Below, in pieces: positions 51,579-60,789 of a DNA stretch of 64,000 bases; positions within the stretch are counted from its first letter, which is position 1, and every line of letters begins with the position of its first letter. The position numbers and the translations under genes are program-made. The notes under the pieces were generated by a model. That model did no database searches and was not told the origin of the DNA. It was given only the letters and a program-made list of their open reading frames with translations. Source of the stretch: Streptomyces europaeiscabiei (lineage in GTDB: Bacteria; Actinomycetota; Actinomycetes; Streptomycetales; Streptomycetaceae); the NCBI RefSeq assembly GCF_036346855.1, contig NZ_CP107841.1, positions 7,754,001 to 7,818,000 on the forward strand, given 5' to 3'.

Positions 51579-52658
51579 GTGAACGCAAGGACCGCATCGG
51601 GTGGGCCGCAACGGTCCTGGCCCGGACTGCTCGGCTCCGTCCTGAACGGTCGCGACCTGTCCGAGCCGGACACCGCGTGGGTGATGGACCAGGTGATGCG
51701 GGGCAAAGCCTCCGACGCCCTGATCGCCGGCTTCCTGGTGGCGCTGCGCGCCAAGGGGGAGACGGTCGGCGAACTGGAAGGGTTGGTGCGGGGCATGATG
51801 GCGCACGCAGTACGCATCGACGTGCCGGGGAGGACCGTCGATGTGGTGGGCACCGGCGGGGACGGGGCGAAGACCGTCAACATTTCCACGATGTCCGCGG
51901 TCGTGGCGGCGGGCGCGGGAGCGCGCGTCGTCAAGCACGGCAACCGTGCCTCCAGTTCCGCCTCGGGCTCGGCCGACGTACTGGAGAAGCTCGGGGTGAG
52001 TCTGCGGCTGCCGCCGGGACAGGTGGCGGCACTGGCGGAGGAGGTCGGGATCACGTTCTGCTACGCCCCGGACTTCCATCCGGCGATGCGGCACGCGGCG
52101 GTCGCCCGGCGCGCGCTCGGCATCCTCACCGTCTTCAACGCCCTCGGGCCGCTGACCAACCCGGCGTCGCCCGCGGCCCAGGCGGTCGGCGTCGCCGACG
52201 CCCGGCTGCTGCCGCTCGTCGCCGGGGTGCTGGCGCGCCGGGGGGTCGACGCGCTGGTGTTCCGCGGCGACGACGGGCTGGACGAACTGACCGTCACCAC
52301 CACCTCCACCGTCCTCACGGTCGAAGGCGGCACGGTCCGCCAGGAGTCGTTCGACCCACGGGCAATAGGTTTCGGGTACGCCCCGGTCGAGGCGCTGCGC
52401 GGGGCGGACGCCGGATACAACGCGGACGTGGCGCGGCGGATTCTCGGCGGTGAGCGGGGGCCGGTGCGGGACGCCGTCCTCCTCTCGGCCGCCGCCGCCC
52501 TGGCCGCGCTGGAGCCGGCCGGCGGACGGACGGTCACCGAACGTCTCGCCCCGGCCGTGGGCCGGGCCGCCGAGGCGATCGACTCGGGTGCCGCCTGGTC
52601 CACCCTCGAACGCTGGGCTCTGGCCAGCGCCACCTACGCCCTGACACCGGCGGCCTGA
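51579..52658 (+). CDS. trpD: Anthranilate phosphoribosyltransferase
   Basis: A 359-residue enzyme that joins anthranilate to PRPP, the second step towards tryptophan. The PRPP loop [14 protein letters not shown] starts at residue 91, the anthranilate-site block [18 protein letters not shown] at 119, and the catalytic acid pair is in the [10 protein letters not shown] segment. GTG 51579 has GAAGGAGA upstream. No trpC, trpB or trpA is present in the window, so chromosomal copies must finish the pathway; the presence of trpD argues that anthranilate is used for tryptophan rather than directly. Confidence 0.93.
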   Translation: MNARTASGGPQRSWPGLLGSVLNGRDLSEPDTAWVMDQVMRGKASDALIAGFLVALRAKGETVGELEGLVRGMMAHAVRIDVPGRTVDVVGTGGDGAKTVNISTMSAVVAAGAGARVVKHGNRASSSASGSADVLEKLGVSLRLPPGQVAALAEEVGITFCYAPDFHPAMRHAAVARRALGILTVFNALGPLTNPASPAAQAVGVADARLLPLVAGVLARRGVDALVFRGDDGLDELTVTTTSTVLTVEGGTVRQESFDPRAIGFGYAPVEALRGADAGYNADVARRILGGERGPVRDAVLLSAAAALAALEPAGGRTVTERLAPAVGRAAEAIDSGAAWSTLERWALASATYALTPAA

Positions 52659-52862
52659 CCATGGGCATCCGTACGACCGAGACGCCTCCGGTTGCCGCCG
52701 TCACGGCGGGAACCGGAGGCGCGGGGGCGGGCGGGGCGCGGGGCCGCGGATCCGGACCGGCGTGCGGCGGGGGCCGTGGCGCGCGTCCGGGCGGACCCGC
52801 ACCGGCCCGGGCCGGAGCGGCCGGGGCGGCCCGTCGGGCGGACCCGCCTGCGGCGGGCCGCG

Positions 52863-54131
52863 TCACGCGGCGGTGACCGGCTGGGGGACGGGGCCGGACG
52901 GTTCCGGGGCCGGTGTACGGCGGAACCAGGCGAGGGCGGGAGAGGTCATGGCCGTGGTGATCAGGGCCATCAGGACCAGGATGGTGAACAGGTCCGGGCC
53001 GATGACGCCCAGTTCCAGGCCGAGGTTGAGGACGACAAGCTCGGTCAGGCCGCGGCAGTTCATCAGCGCGCCGACCGACATCGCGTCCCGCCAGGACTGG
53101 CCCGACAGCCGTGCCGCCGCCGTACTGCCGCCGAACTTGCCGAGCAGGGCAACCGCCAGGACGGCACCGGCCCACAGCCACTGGGCGGCGTCACCGGTGA
53201 GCAGCGAGACGTCGGTGCGCAAGCCGGTGCTGACGAAGAACAGCGGCAGCAGCACCGGGACGGTGAACGCCCGCAGCCGGGCGGCGGACAGCTCGACCGC
53301 CCGGGAACCGCGGGGCATGACCACGCCGAAGAGGAACGCGCCGAACAGGGCGTGGATGCCGATGCCGTCCGTGACGAAGGCAGACACGCACAGGCCGGCG
53401 AAGACGAGCACCAGGACCGAGCTCTCCGCGACCTTGCCGGCCTGCCGGGCCAGCCGGGCCAGCACCGGCCGCACCAGGTACATCATGCAGGCCACGAAGA
53501 CCAGCGACCAGGCAGCGGTGACGGCCGCCTGCTCCGCCGAGCCACTGGTGCTGACCGCCGCGACCAGCGCCAGCAGGCACCACGCGCTGACGTCGTCCAC
53601 GGCCGCGCACGCCATCGCCAGCGACCCGAGGGGAGTGGTGTAGAGGCCGCGGTCGGTGAGGATGCGGGCCAGCACCGGGAAGGCGGTGATGCTCATGGCG
53701 ACGGCGACGAACAGGACGAACGGCAGCCGGTGCACCCCGGCCGGAGCGAACGGGCCGTACATCCCGAGCGCCAGCAGCGCGCCCAGCAGCAGAGGCAGCG
53801 CGATGCCGACGTAGGAGACGGTGACCGCTGTACGGCTGTGGCCGCGCAGGGCCGACAGGTCCAGCTCCAGGCCGACCAGGAACATGAAGGCGAGCAGGCC
53901 GAGATTGCCCAGCACCAGCAGGTGGGGGAGGATCTCCGCCGGGAACAGCCAGTGCTGGGCGGCGGGGGAGATCCAGCCGAGCAGCGACGGGCCGAGCAGG
54001 ATGCCGAGGGTGATCTCGCCGATGACCGGGGGCTGCCCGATCCGGCGGAAGAGCAGCGCGCCGATACGGCACACGCCGATCACCACGGGTACGGCGACGA
54101 GCAGGCCGGGCAGCGGGTCAGGAGCCGACAC
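52863..54131 (-). CDS. Cation:proton antiporter (CPA2 family)
   Basis: A 422-residue membrane protein with about 12-13 helices. CPA2 features include PPVIGEITLGILLGPS, LELDLSALRGH, the ion-site Asp pair in ACAAVDDVSAW and the MNCRGLTELVVLNLGLE helix. There is no RCK domain. It starts at GTG (complement 54129-54131) inside the 3' end of the flavin reductase gene (14-base overlap). Similar antiporters occur in several antibiotic clusters as presumed export or pH-balance functions; self-resistance is inference. Confidence 0.88.
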   Translation of the reverse strand: MSAPDPLPGLLVAVPVVIGVCRIGALLFRRIGQPPVIGEITLGILLGPSLLGWISPAAQHWLFPAEILPHLLVLGNLGLLAFMFLVGLELDLSALRGHSRTAVTVSYVGIALPLLLGALLALGMYGPFAPAGVHRLPFVLFVAVAMSITAFPVLARILTDRGLYTTPLGSLAMACAAVDDVSAWCLLALVAAVSTSGSAEQAAVTAAWSLVFVACMMYLVRPVLARLARQAGKVAESSVLVLVFAGLCVSAFVTDGIGIHALFGAFLFGVVMPRGSRAVELSAARLRAFTVPVLLPLFFVSTGLRTDVSLLTGDAAQWLWAGAVLAVALLGKFGGSTAAARLSGQSWRDAMSVGALMNCRGLTELVVLNLGLELGVIGPDLFTILVLMALITTAMTSPALAWFRRTPAPEPSGPVPQPVTAA

Positions 54132-54777
54132 GGGCTTCTCCTTCCAGGGGTGAGGGTACGGCGAGCGCGGGTGCCGGCAGGGCGGGGGCCGGCGCGGGCC
54201 GTGCCTCCGGCGCCGGGGCCGACTCGGCCGCCGACCAGCGGGCGTACCGGCGTCTGCCGTAGAGCAGCGGTGATCTGCCGTCGGTGTGGGTGACGCGGGT
54301 GACCCGGCCGAAGACGGCCGTGTGGTCGCCGACCTCCACGGCGTGCACCACCGTGCAGTCCGCGACGGCGAGCGCGGCCTCCGTCAGGTGCGGCCCCGCG
54401 GCACCCAGCGGGAGCCGCCACTCGGCGTGCGCGAACCGGTCGGTGCTGCCGGAGGCGAACAGGTCGGAGACGGTCCGCGCCTCCTCGTGCAGCAGGTTCA
54501 GAGCGAAGTGCCCGCTGTCCAGGGCGGCACGCAGGGTCGGGCCGGCGGTGCGCAGGCAGACCACCAGGGTCGCCGGGTCCAGCGCCACGCTCGCCAGCGA
54601 GCTGCACGTCATCCCGCGCGGGGCGGAGTCGGCGCCGAGCGCGGTCACCACGCTGACCCCGGAGGGGAAGGACGCCATCAGGGGGCGTATGTCGGGTGAG
54701 TCCGGCGCGGCGGCCGGCGCCGCCGAAGGGGTCGAAGTGGTCGAGAGGGTGGTCGTCGTCTCAGCTGTACCAGTCAT
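54118..54777 (-). CDS. Flavin reductase (FMN-binding split barrel), partner of the halogenase
   Basis: A 219-residue NAD(P)H:flavin oxidoreductase. The core (about 30-180) has FPSGVSVVTALG, GMTCSSLASVALDP and the HFALNLLHEEA segment. A Thr/Ala-rich N-terminus (first 28 residues) and a Pro/Ala-rich C-terminus (about 185-219) are unstructured extras. It should supply FADH2 to the tryptophan halogenase encoded 119 bp upstream and perhaps to the FAD monooxygenase at the right edge. Confidence 0.9.
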   Translation of the reverse strand: MTGTAETTTTLSTTSTPSAAPAAAPDSPDIRPLMASFPSGVSVVTALGADSAPRGMTCSSLASVALDPATLVVCLRTAGPTLRAALDSGHFALNLLHEEARTVSDLFASGSTDRFAHAEWRLPLGAAGPHLTEAALAVADCTVVHAVEVGDHTAVFGRVTRVTHTDGRSPLLYGRRRYARWSAAESAPAPEARPAPAPALPAPALAVPSPLEGEARVGS

Positions 54778-54833
54778 GCGGTCGGCTCCTGTCGGAAGCA
54801 GGATCGGGCACGGGATCGGGACGGTGCGGGTCT

Positions 54834-54870
54834 GGCCCGGCGGGCTGCGGTGGCTCAGCGCCGCCGGGCC
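54834..54870 (-). terminator. Hairpin between halogenase and flavin reductase genes
   Basis: Perfect 10-bp stem GGCCCGGCGG / CCGCCGGGCC (54834-54843 with 54861-54870), 17-base loop, no U-run. It may be an attenuator or message-stabilising hairpin inside the leftward operon. Confidence 0.45.
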
Positions 54871-54896
54871 GATCCGTGGTCGGGGGCGGTCGGGGG

Positions 54897-56525
54897 CTAC
54901 TTTCCGTGCAGGCTGCGCAGGTAGTCGTAGGCGCTGGGCAGCGTGTCCAACAGGTGCTGCTGCTCCTGTTTGACCTTGTCGAACAGCGGCTGGGCGCCCG
55001 CGACGGACTCCGGCTTGTGGGCGAGCGCGGGCAGCGGACTGTCCGGCTCCAGGCCGAGGCCGGCGAAGATGCAGTAATAGCTGCCGTTGGTCCAGAAGTT
55101 GCGGAACTCCGCCTCGAAGTTCCCGTAGTACGTGGACTCGTCGGCGATCGGGGAATTGACCGGGAGTCCCGCCTTGTACGCCTCGATCTTCCGCTGGATG
55201 TTCTCCGGCAGCTTCAGCTCCTTCTGGGCCTGCCAGAACGGCGAGTCGTTGCGCGGCGCGTAGTAGAAATGCGCCTGGATGAAGTCACGGGTGTCGTCGA
55301 ACATCACCTCGATCTCCTGGTTGAAGCTGTCCACCAGGGCCGGGTTGAAGGTGCGGTCGGGGAAATGCTTGGCGAGCTGGTAGATCGCGGCGGTGATGAA
55401 GTAGATGCCGGTCGACTCCAGCGGCTCCAGGAAGCACGAGGAAAGGCCTATGCTCACTACGTTGTTGACCCAGGCGCGGCGGTTGCGGCCGACCCGGAAG
55501 CGGACGTGGTTGAACTGCGTCTGGGCGGGGTCGAGCCCCCACAGTTCACAGAACTCCGCGGTCGCCTCGTCCTGCGAGGTGAATCTGCTGGAATAGACGT
55601 AGCCGGACCCGAAACGGCCCAGCATCGGAATCTTCCAGGCCCAGCCGGAGGACATCGCGATGGCCGAGGTGTACGGCTCGACCCCGTTCGCCTCGTCGTC
55701 GTGCGGCACGGCGGTGGCCACCGCGCTGTCACACATCAGGTGGTCGCTCATGTCGACGAACGGCTCGCCCAGCGCCTTGTTGATCAGCAGCCCGCGGAAG
55801 CCCGAGCAGTCGACGAACAGGTCGGCGTCGAGCACCCGGCCGGACTTGGTGTGCAGGGCCGTGACATGGCCGCGCCCGTCCTGCTCGACCCGCACCATCT
55901 CGTCCTGGATGTGCTCCACGCCCTGCTTGTCGGTGGCGAAGCGGCGCAGGAAGTCGGCGACCAGGGCGGCGTCGAAGTGCCAGGCGTACCGGGTGGACTC
56001 GGTGCCGTCGAGCCACTTCGGTGACTTCTTCGCGTCCATCACCGGCGGCTCGCGGAAGCAGGCGTAGTCGAACGGCTCGTCGGTGCGGCCCTCGTGCCTG
56101 TTCTTGTACCAGTAGTGGGACAGCGGCGTGTTGTCGTGGTCGGGCAGGATGCCGAACGGGTGGTAGAAGTGGTCCGGCCGGCCGCTGTCCAGCGTGCGCG
56201 CCCCGGGCTCACCGCGGCCCGGGGTGCGCCAGTTGACGAAGCGCACGGCCATCTTGAAGCTGGCGTTGCACTCGCGCATCCACTCCTCCTCGGATATGCC
56301 GAGGTAGTCGAAGAGCACTCGGTGCAGATTCGGCACGGTGGCCTCGCCCACGCCGATCCGGGGAATGGACGGGGCCTCCAGTACCTGGATGTCGACGGTG
56401 CCCTGGAGCGCCTTGCCGAGATAGGCGGCGGTCATCCATCCGGCCGTGCCACCGCCGAGGATGACGACTTTGCGGATGCGGGAGTCGGTGTCGGTCGTAC
56501 CGATGTCGGTCATAGGGGAGCTCAT
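54897..56525 (-). CDS. FADH2-dependent tryptophan halogenase, RebH/PrnA (7-halogenase)-like
   Basis: A 542-residue halogenase. The FAD motif GGGTAG (24-29), catalytic Lys91 ([16 protein letters not shown]), the diagnostic GWAWKIP (294-300) and Glu367 (CFLEPLES) are all present. Long stretches read like RebH ([41 protein letters not shown]), suggesting C7 chlorination of free tryptophan; regiochemistry needs testing. The ATG is at complement 56523-56525 with CCGGAGA upstream. First gene of the leftward halogenase-reductase-antiporter block, divergent from sbnA. Confidence 0.95.
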   Translation of the reverse strand: MSSPMTDIGTTDTDSRIRKVVILGGGTAGWMTAAYLGKALQGTVDIQVLEAPSIPRIGVGEATVPNLHRVLFDYLGISEEEWMRECNASFKMAVRFVNWRTPGRGEPGARTLDSGRPDHFYHPFGILPDHDNTPLSHYWYKNRHEGRTDEPFDYACFREPPVMDAKKSPKWLDGTESTRYAWHFDAALVADFLRRFATDKQGVEHIQDEMVRVEQDGRGHVTALHTKSGRVLDADLFVDCSGFRGLLINKALGEPFVDMSDHLMCDSAVATAVPHDDEANGVEPYTSAIAMSSGWAWKIPMLGRFGSGYVYSSRFTSQDEATAEFCELWGLDPAQTQFNHVRFRVGRNRRAWVNNVVSIGLSSCFLEPLESTGIYFITAAIYQLAKHFPDRTFNPALVDSFNQEIEVMFDDTRDFIQAHFYYAPRNDSPFWQAQKELKLPENIQRKIEAYKAGLPVNSPIADESTYYGNFEAEFRNFWTNGSYYCIFAGLGLEPDSPLPALAHKPESVAGAQPLFDKVKQEQQHLLDTLPSAYDYLRSLHGK

Positions 56526-56745
56526 TTCTCCGGTCGGGTGCGTCTGTGCGCCTTTGTGTGCAGCGCCTTTTCGTGCTGTCCAGTGCGTTTACACGCCAGA
56601 ATCGGCTGGCCCGCTATGCGGCATCTATAGGTGGCCGGAACTGCCGCTTGAGCAGGTTCATATGGGTGAGGTATAGGCGGCTCGGCGATTCTCGGGTGGC
56701 GTCGAAAACCGCCCCGCAACTCCCAGCAGAGGATGGCTGCATCAG

Positions 56746-57846
56746 ATGCCGTACGAAGACGGGAATGCCGTTGCCCAGGGACCGGGCGGACTTCCCGGCA
56801 TGCCGCCTGCCGAACTCCGGGGAATCCTGGCCGTGGTGGGGAAAACCCCGCTCATAGAGCTGGAAAGGCTCGCACCGGACATACCGGTACGCCTCTTCGC
56901 CAAGGCCGAGCGGTTCAATCCCGGCGGCAGTGTCAAGGACCGGTCGGCGCTCTCGATGGTGCTGACCCGGATCCGCTCCGGGGAGCTCGTGCCCGGTCGT
57001 TCCACGGTGATCGAGTCCAGTTCCGGGAACCTCGCGATCGGACTCGCCCAGATCTGTGCGTACTTCGGACTGCGCTTCATCTGCGTGGTCGATGCGCGCA
57101 CCACCCAGCAGAACCTCGCGATCCTGCGGGCCTACGGCGCCCGGGTCGAGGTCGTCACCGACCCGGACCCGGTCACCGGGGAACTGCTGCCCATGCGGCT
57201 GCGCAGGGTGGCCGAACTGCTGGCCTCGACACCCGACTCGTACTGGCCCGACCAGTACGCCAACCCGCTCAACCGGCAGGCGCACCTGACCACGATGCGT
57301 GAGATCGCCGAGGCGCTGGACGGCAAGGTCGACCACCTGATCCTGGCGGCCGGCACCGGCGGCACCCTGGGCGGTTGCGCCGAGTACATCCGGCAGAGCG
57401 GCCTGACGACGACCGTGCACGCGGTGGACGCCGTCGGCAGCGTGCTGTTCGGTCGGACCGCCGGCTGTACCCGGCTGGTGCCGGGCCACGGCGCGTCGAT
57501 CCGGCCCAAGCTGCTGCGGCCCTCGGACGCCGATCACGTCGTACACGTCACCGACCTGGACTGTGTGGTGGGCTGCCGCCGGCTCGTACGGCGCGAGGCG
57601 ATCCTCGCGGGCGGCTCCTCGGGAGCCGTGGTCTCCGCGCTGGACCGCATCGCACCGGGCCTCGAACCCGGCTCCAACGTCGTGCTGATCCTGCCCGACG
57701 GCGGCGACCGCTACCTCGACACGATCTACGACGACACCTGGGTGCGCCGGCACTTCGGCGAGATCGCCGAGCTGTCGCAGGAGAGCGGTCTGCCGCCGCA
57801 ACTCATCGCTGATTTAGAGGAGTTGGCGGATATAGGGCACCGATAG
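56746..57846 (+). CDS. sbnA: SbnA-like N-(2-amino-2-carboxyethyl)-L-glutamate synthase, TTA-containing
   Basis: A 366-residue PLP enzyme of the cysteine-synthase fold. PLP Lys64 is in NPGGSVKDRSA, the substrate loop is ESSSGNLAIGLA, and the phosphate-binding loop is GTGGTLGG. SbnA joins O-phospho-L-serine and L-glutamate; with SbnB (47773) it yields L-2,3-diaminopropionate. The final codons are unusual for this genome: TTA (57814-57816, codon 357), TTG and ATA occur within ten codons, and TTA implies bldA dependence. There are TATAGG patches at 56626 and 56672 in its 220-bp upstream region. Confidence 0.88.
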   Translation: MPYEDGNAVAQGPGGLPGMPPAELRGILAVVGKTPLIELERLAPDIPVRLFAKAERFNPGGSVKDRSALSMVLTRIRSGELVPGRSTVIESSSGNLAIGLAQICAYFGLRFICVVDARTTQQNLAILRAYGARVEVVTDPDPVTGELLPMRLRRVAELLASTPDSYWPDQYANPLNRQAHLTTMREIAEALDGKVDHLILAAGTGGTLGGCAEYIRQSGLTTTVHAVDAVGSVLFGRTAGCTRLVPGHGASIRPKLLRPSDADHVVHVTDLDCVVGCRRLVRREAILAGGSSGAVVSALDRIAPGLEPGSNVVLILPDGGDRYLDTIYDDTWVRRHFGEIAELSQESGLPPQLIADLEELADIGHR

Positions 57847-57927
57847 CGGGCCCCGCCACCATGAACGCATCCCCGAACACCACCACCCGAGGCCCGCGCG
57901 GCCGACACCGATGCACGGAGGCAACTG

Positions 57928-58191
57928 ATGACCACTCAGCTCCCCGCCCTGAACGACGGGCAGAAGGCGGAGATCAAGGAGATCGTCTGTGACATCCTCG
58001 AGCTGGAGCTCGACGAGGTCACCGACGTCAGCCTGTTCAAGGAGGAGCACGACGCCGACTCGCTGCGCACCATCGAGATCCTCTCCTCCCTGGAGCGGAC
58101 CTTCGGCATCACCCTGACGCAGTCCGAGCTCAGCCGCATGGTCAACCTCGCCGGCGTCTACGCCGTGGTCGCCGAGGCGCAGGTCAAGTGA
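57928..58191 (+). CDS. Acyl carrier protein
   Basis: An 87-residue ACP. The phosphopantetheine site is DADSLRTIEIL with Ser45, inside an acidic four-helix bundle. A GGAGG site precedes the ATG. The stop overlaps the ketosynthase start (GTGA), so ACP and ketosynthase are made together. It should carry the growing acyl chain of the type II system. Confidence 0.93.
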   Translation: MTTQLPALNDGQKAEIKEIVCDILELELDEVTDVSLFKEEHDADSLRTIEILSSLERTFGITLTQSELSRMVNLAGVYAVVAEAQVK

Positions 58192-59444
58192 GCGGGGACG
58201 CGACGCCGGGTCACGGCGGGCGCGGCGCCCGGCACCGGGTGGTCGTCACCGGCCTCGGAGTGGTGACGAGCATCGGTACCGGTGTCGACGCCTTCGCCGC
58301 CGGCCTGCGGGCCGGCCGCAGCGGCGCGAAACCGATCGGTGCCTTCGACACCACCGGCTTCGCGTACTCCAACGCCTGCGAGATCACCGACTTCGACGCG
58401 GCGGCATGGCTGACCGCCCAGACCCCGGACGACCTGGGCCGGGCCGCGCAGTTCGCGGTCGCCGCGAGCCGGATGGCGGTCGCCGACGCGGGCCTGACCG
58501 CACAGCAGGTGCGCGACGTGCGCTCGCTGGTCTCGGTCGGCACCACCGACGGTGAGTCCCGCGACCTCGACCACCTCACCGCGCTCCAGGTCGCCGAGGG
58601 CGAGGACACCCTCGACGAGGCGGCGGCCCGCCGGGTGTGGCCCGGCCGGCTGTCGGCCGGCATCGTCCGCGAACTCGGCCTGGAGGACGTGGAGACCGTC
58701 ACGGTGCCCACCGCCTGCGCGGCCGGCAACTACGCGGTCGGCTACGGCTATGACGCGATCAGCTCCGGAGACGTCGAGATGGCGCTGTGCGGCGGCGCGG
58801 ACGCACTGTGCCGCAAGACCTTCACCGGCTTCTACCGGCTCGGCACCATCGCACCCGACGTGTGCCGCCCCTTCGACGCCGACCGGCAGGGCATCCTGAC
58901 CGGCGAGGGCTCCGGCATCCTGCTGATGGAGTCGCTGGAGTCCGCGCTCGCCCGCGGCGCCCGGATCTATGCCGAGGTGCTCGGCTACGGCCTGTCCTGC
59001 GACGCCAGCCACCCGGTGGCCCCGGACCGGGACTCCATCGCCCGCTGCATCACCGCGGCACACCGCAACGCCGGCATCGAGGCCGCGGACGTCGACTTCA
59101 TCTCCGCGCACGGCACCGGCACCAGGGCCAACGACGTGACCGAGGTCGGCGCGATCCGGCAGGTGTTCGGCGACACCCTGCCGCGCACGGTCTCCATCAA
59201 GTCGATGATCGGCCACACCATGGGCGCCGCCAGCGCCCTCGCCTCCGCAGCCTGCGCGCTGGCGCTGCGGGACGGCTTCATCCCCCCGACGATCAACCAC
59301 CGTTCGACCGACCCCGAGTGCGCGGTCGACTGCGTGCCCAACGAGGCGGTCGAGGCGGAGCTGAGGGTCGTTCAGAACAACGGGCTCGCCTTCGGCGGCA
59401 ACAACGCCGTCCTGGTGCTCGGCAAGTGGGAACAGGCGGCGTAA
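58188..59444 (+). CDS. Beta-ketoacyl synthase (type II, KS-alpha/FabF-like)
   Basis: A 418-residue condensing enzyme with the complete triad: Cys177 (VPTACAAGN), His308 (SAHGTGTRAND) and His343 (MIGHTMGAAS). GTG start overlaps the ACP stop. Paired with the Cys-less KS homologue downstream, it forms a KS/chain-length-factor heterodimer. The sequence style (FabF-like, 'GTTDGESRDLDHL') and company of a single ketoreductase and a condensation enzyme resemble polyene-type type II PKS systems (ishigamide, skyllamycin side chain) more than aromatic ones; this is inference. Confidence 0.92.
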   Translation: MSGDATPGHGGRGARHRVVVTGLGVVTSIGTGVDAFAAGLRAGRSGAKPIGAFDTTGFAYSNACEITDFDAAAWLTAQTPDDLGRAAQFAVAASRMAVADAGLTAQQVRDVRSLVSVGTTDGESRDLDHLTALQVAEGEDTLDEAAARRVWPGRLSAGIVRELGLEDVETVTVPTACAAGNYAVGYGYDAISSGDVEMALCGGADALCRKTFTGFYRLGTIAPDVCRPFDADRQGILTGEGSGILLMESLESALARGARIYAEVLGYGLSCDASHPVAPDRDSIARCITAAHRNAGIEAADVDFISAHGTGTRANDVTEVGAIRQVFGDTLPRTVSIKSMIGHTMGAASALASAACALALRDGFIPPTINHRSTDPECAVDCVPNEAVEAELRVVQNNGLAFGGNNAVLVLGKWEQAA

Positions 59445-59608
59445 GGGGGCCTTGCGCGATGCCCGCCCGGGTCGCGTGGGTCTGGTGCCGCACTTCGCCG
59501 CGTTGCCGAAAGGCCCTGGTAGCTCCGCTACGAGGGCTCTCCGGCGCCCTGCGATGCACGGCACCAGACCCACGCGACCTCATCGGGCGCTCCTAGTGCA
59601 AGGCCCCC
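59445..59608. repeat. 164-bp long inverted-repeat element between KS and CLF genes
   Basis: Ends GGGGGCCTTGC (59445-59455) and GCAAGGCCCCC (59598-59608) are perfect 11-bp terminal inverted repeats. GCCCG/CGGGC (59461-59465 and 59584-59588) and a perfect 21-bp pair (59470-59490 with 59559-59579) continue the stem, and the centre has a further hairpin (AGGCCCTGGTAGC / GCTACGAGGGCT). It begins one base after the KS stop codon. It is either a MITE-like insertion or an extreme intercistronic hairpin. Confidence 0.85.
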
Positions 59609-59648
59609 TGAGAGCCGGCGGCCGCAACCTTGAGAGGAGTTGACGAGC

Positions 59649-60743
59649 ATGGCGCTCCAGACGAACGCAGCCGCGCCCCGGCTGGCGATATCCGGCTGGG
59701 CCGTGTCCTCGCCGTACGGACTGGGCAGGAACGGCTTCACCGAGGGCCTCAGGTCCGGGCAGCGGGCCGTCGCGCCGGTGGACGCGGACACCTGGCCGGT
59801 CCCCTACCCGGAGGCCGGGCTGATCCCCGGCTTCGACATCAGGGCCGTCCTCGGCCGCAAGGGCACCCGTTCCATGGACCGGGTCACCGGCATCGCGGCC
59901 ACCACGGTCGGCATGCTCCTCGACGAGTACGGCACCGGACTCGCCGCCGACCCGGAGCGCACCGGCCTGGTGCTCGGCACCTCCGGCAGCGTCCAGTCGA
60001 TCATGGACTTCACCCGGGACGCGCTCACCGGCGACAAGCCCTACCTCGTCGACCCGGCGCGTTTCCCCAACACCGTCATGAACTGCCCCGCCGGCGCCAG
60101 TGCCATCCGGCACACCCTCAAGGGCCCCAACGTCACCGTCTCCGGCGGCGCCGCCACCGCCCTGCTCGCCCTCCAGTACGCCTCCCGGCTGTTGCGCGGC
60201 GGACACGGCACGGCGCTGCTGGCCGGCGCGGCCGAGGAGTTCTCCGTACAGCGGGCCCGGCTGGAACGGGTCGCCGACCACGGTGGTGCCGAACCGCAGC
60301 CGCTCGGCGAGGGCGCCGCGCTCTTCCTCCTGGAGGAGGCGTCGGCCGCCCGAGAGGGAGGCCGGCCCGTGCTCGCCTCGGTCCTCGGCTCCCGTTTCCG
60401 TGCCTTCCAGGAGACGGGCCGGGCCGGAGCGGCGCTGGAACGCTGCGTCGCCGACGTCCTGGCCGACGCGGAGGCCGCCCCCGGCGACGTCGAACTGATC
60501 GTGCCCGGCAACCCGCCCGGCCTGCTCGGCAAACAGGAGGAGTCCGCCCTCGACGGGCTGACCGGCAACCGGCTCCCGGTGCGCTCTCTGGTCGGCGACG
60601 CCGGCGCGGCCTCCGCCGCCTTCCAGCTCGCCGCCGCGCTCGCCGAGGCGGAGAGCGAACCGAGCCTGGTGGACCGGCTCGCCCTGATCACCGCGGCCGA
60701 CCGCGACGGCACCGTCGGCGCGCTGCTGCTGCGGCTGGCCTGA
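59649..60743 (+). CDS. Chain-length-factor-like ketosynthase homologue (KS-beta)
   Basis: A 364-residue thiolase-fold protein that lacks the catalytic Cys: the elbow reads VTVSGGAATALLALQYA. It also lacks the conserved His motifs of the KS, and is shorter than typical KS-beta (about 400). ATG 59649 follows GAGAGGAG. As partner of the upstream KS it should set chain length without condensing itself. Coupling to the KS gene is broken by the 164-bp palindromic element. Confidence 0.87.
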   Translation: MALQTNAAAPRLAISGWAVSSPYGLGRNGFTEGLRSGQRAVAPVDADTWPVPYPEAGLIPGFDIRAVLGRKGTRSMDRVTGIAATTVGMLLDEYGTGLAADPERTGLVLGTSGSVQSIMDFTRDALTGDKPYLVDPARFPNTVMNCPAGASAIRHTLKGPNVTVSGGAATALLALQYASRLLRGGHGTALLAGAAEEFSVQRARLERVADHGGAEPQPLGEGAALFLLEEASAAREGGRPVLASVLGSRFRAFQETGRAGAALERCVADVLADAEAAPGDVELIVPGNPPGLLGKQEESALDGLTGNRLPVRSLVGDAGAASAAFQLAAALAEAESEPSLVDRLALITAADRDGTVGALLLRLA

Positions 60744-60789
60744 GACACCCGCGCCACCCGTTCCGTCACCGAGGAGAAAGGCACGTCAC

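Noticed and set aside
51125..52094. Minus-strand frames over the tandem repeat (His/Arg-rich repeats)
   Set aside because: They mirror the sense-strand 39-bp repeat; there is no start signal, and they run through trpD antisense.
52659..52862. Possible gene in the gap after trpD
   Set aside because: The DNA is a run of Gly/Ala/Arg codons without start context; nothing supports coding. I see no terminator or RNA gene either.
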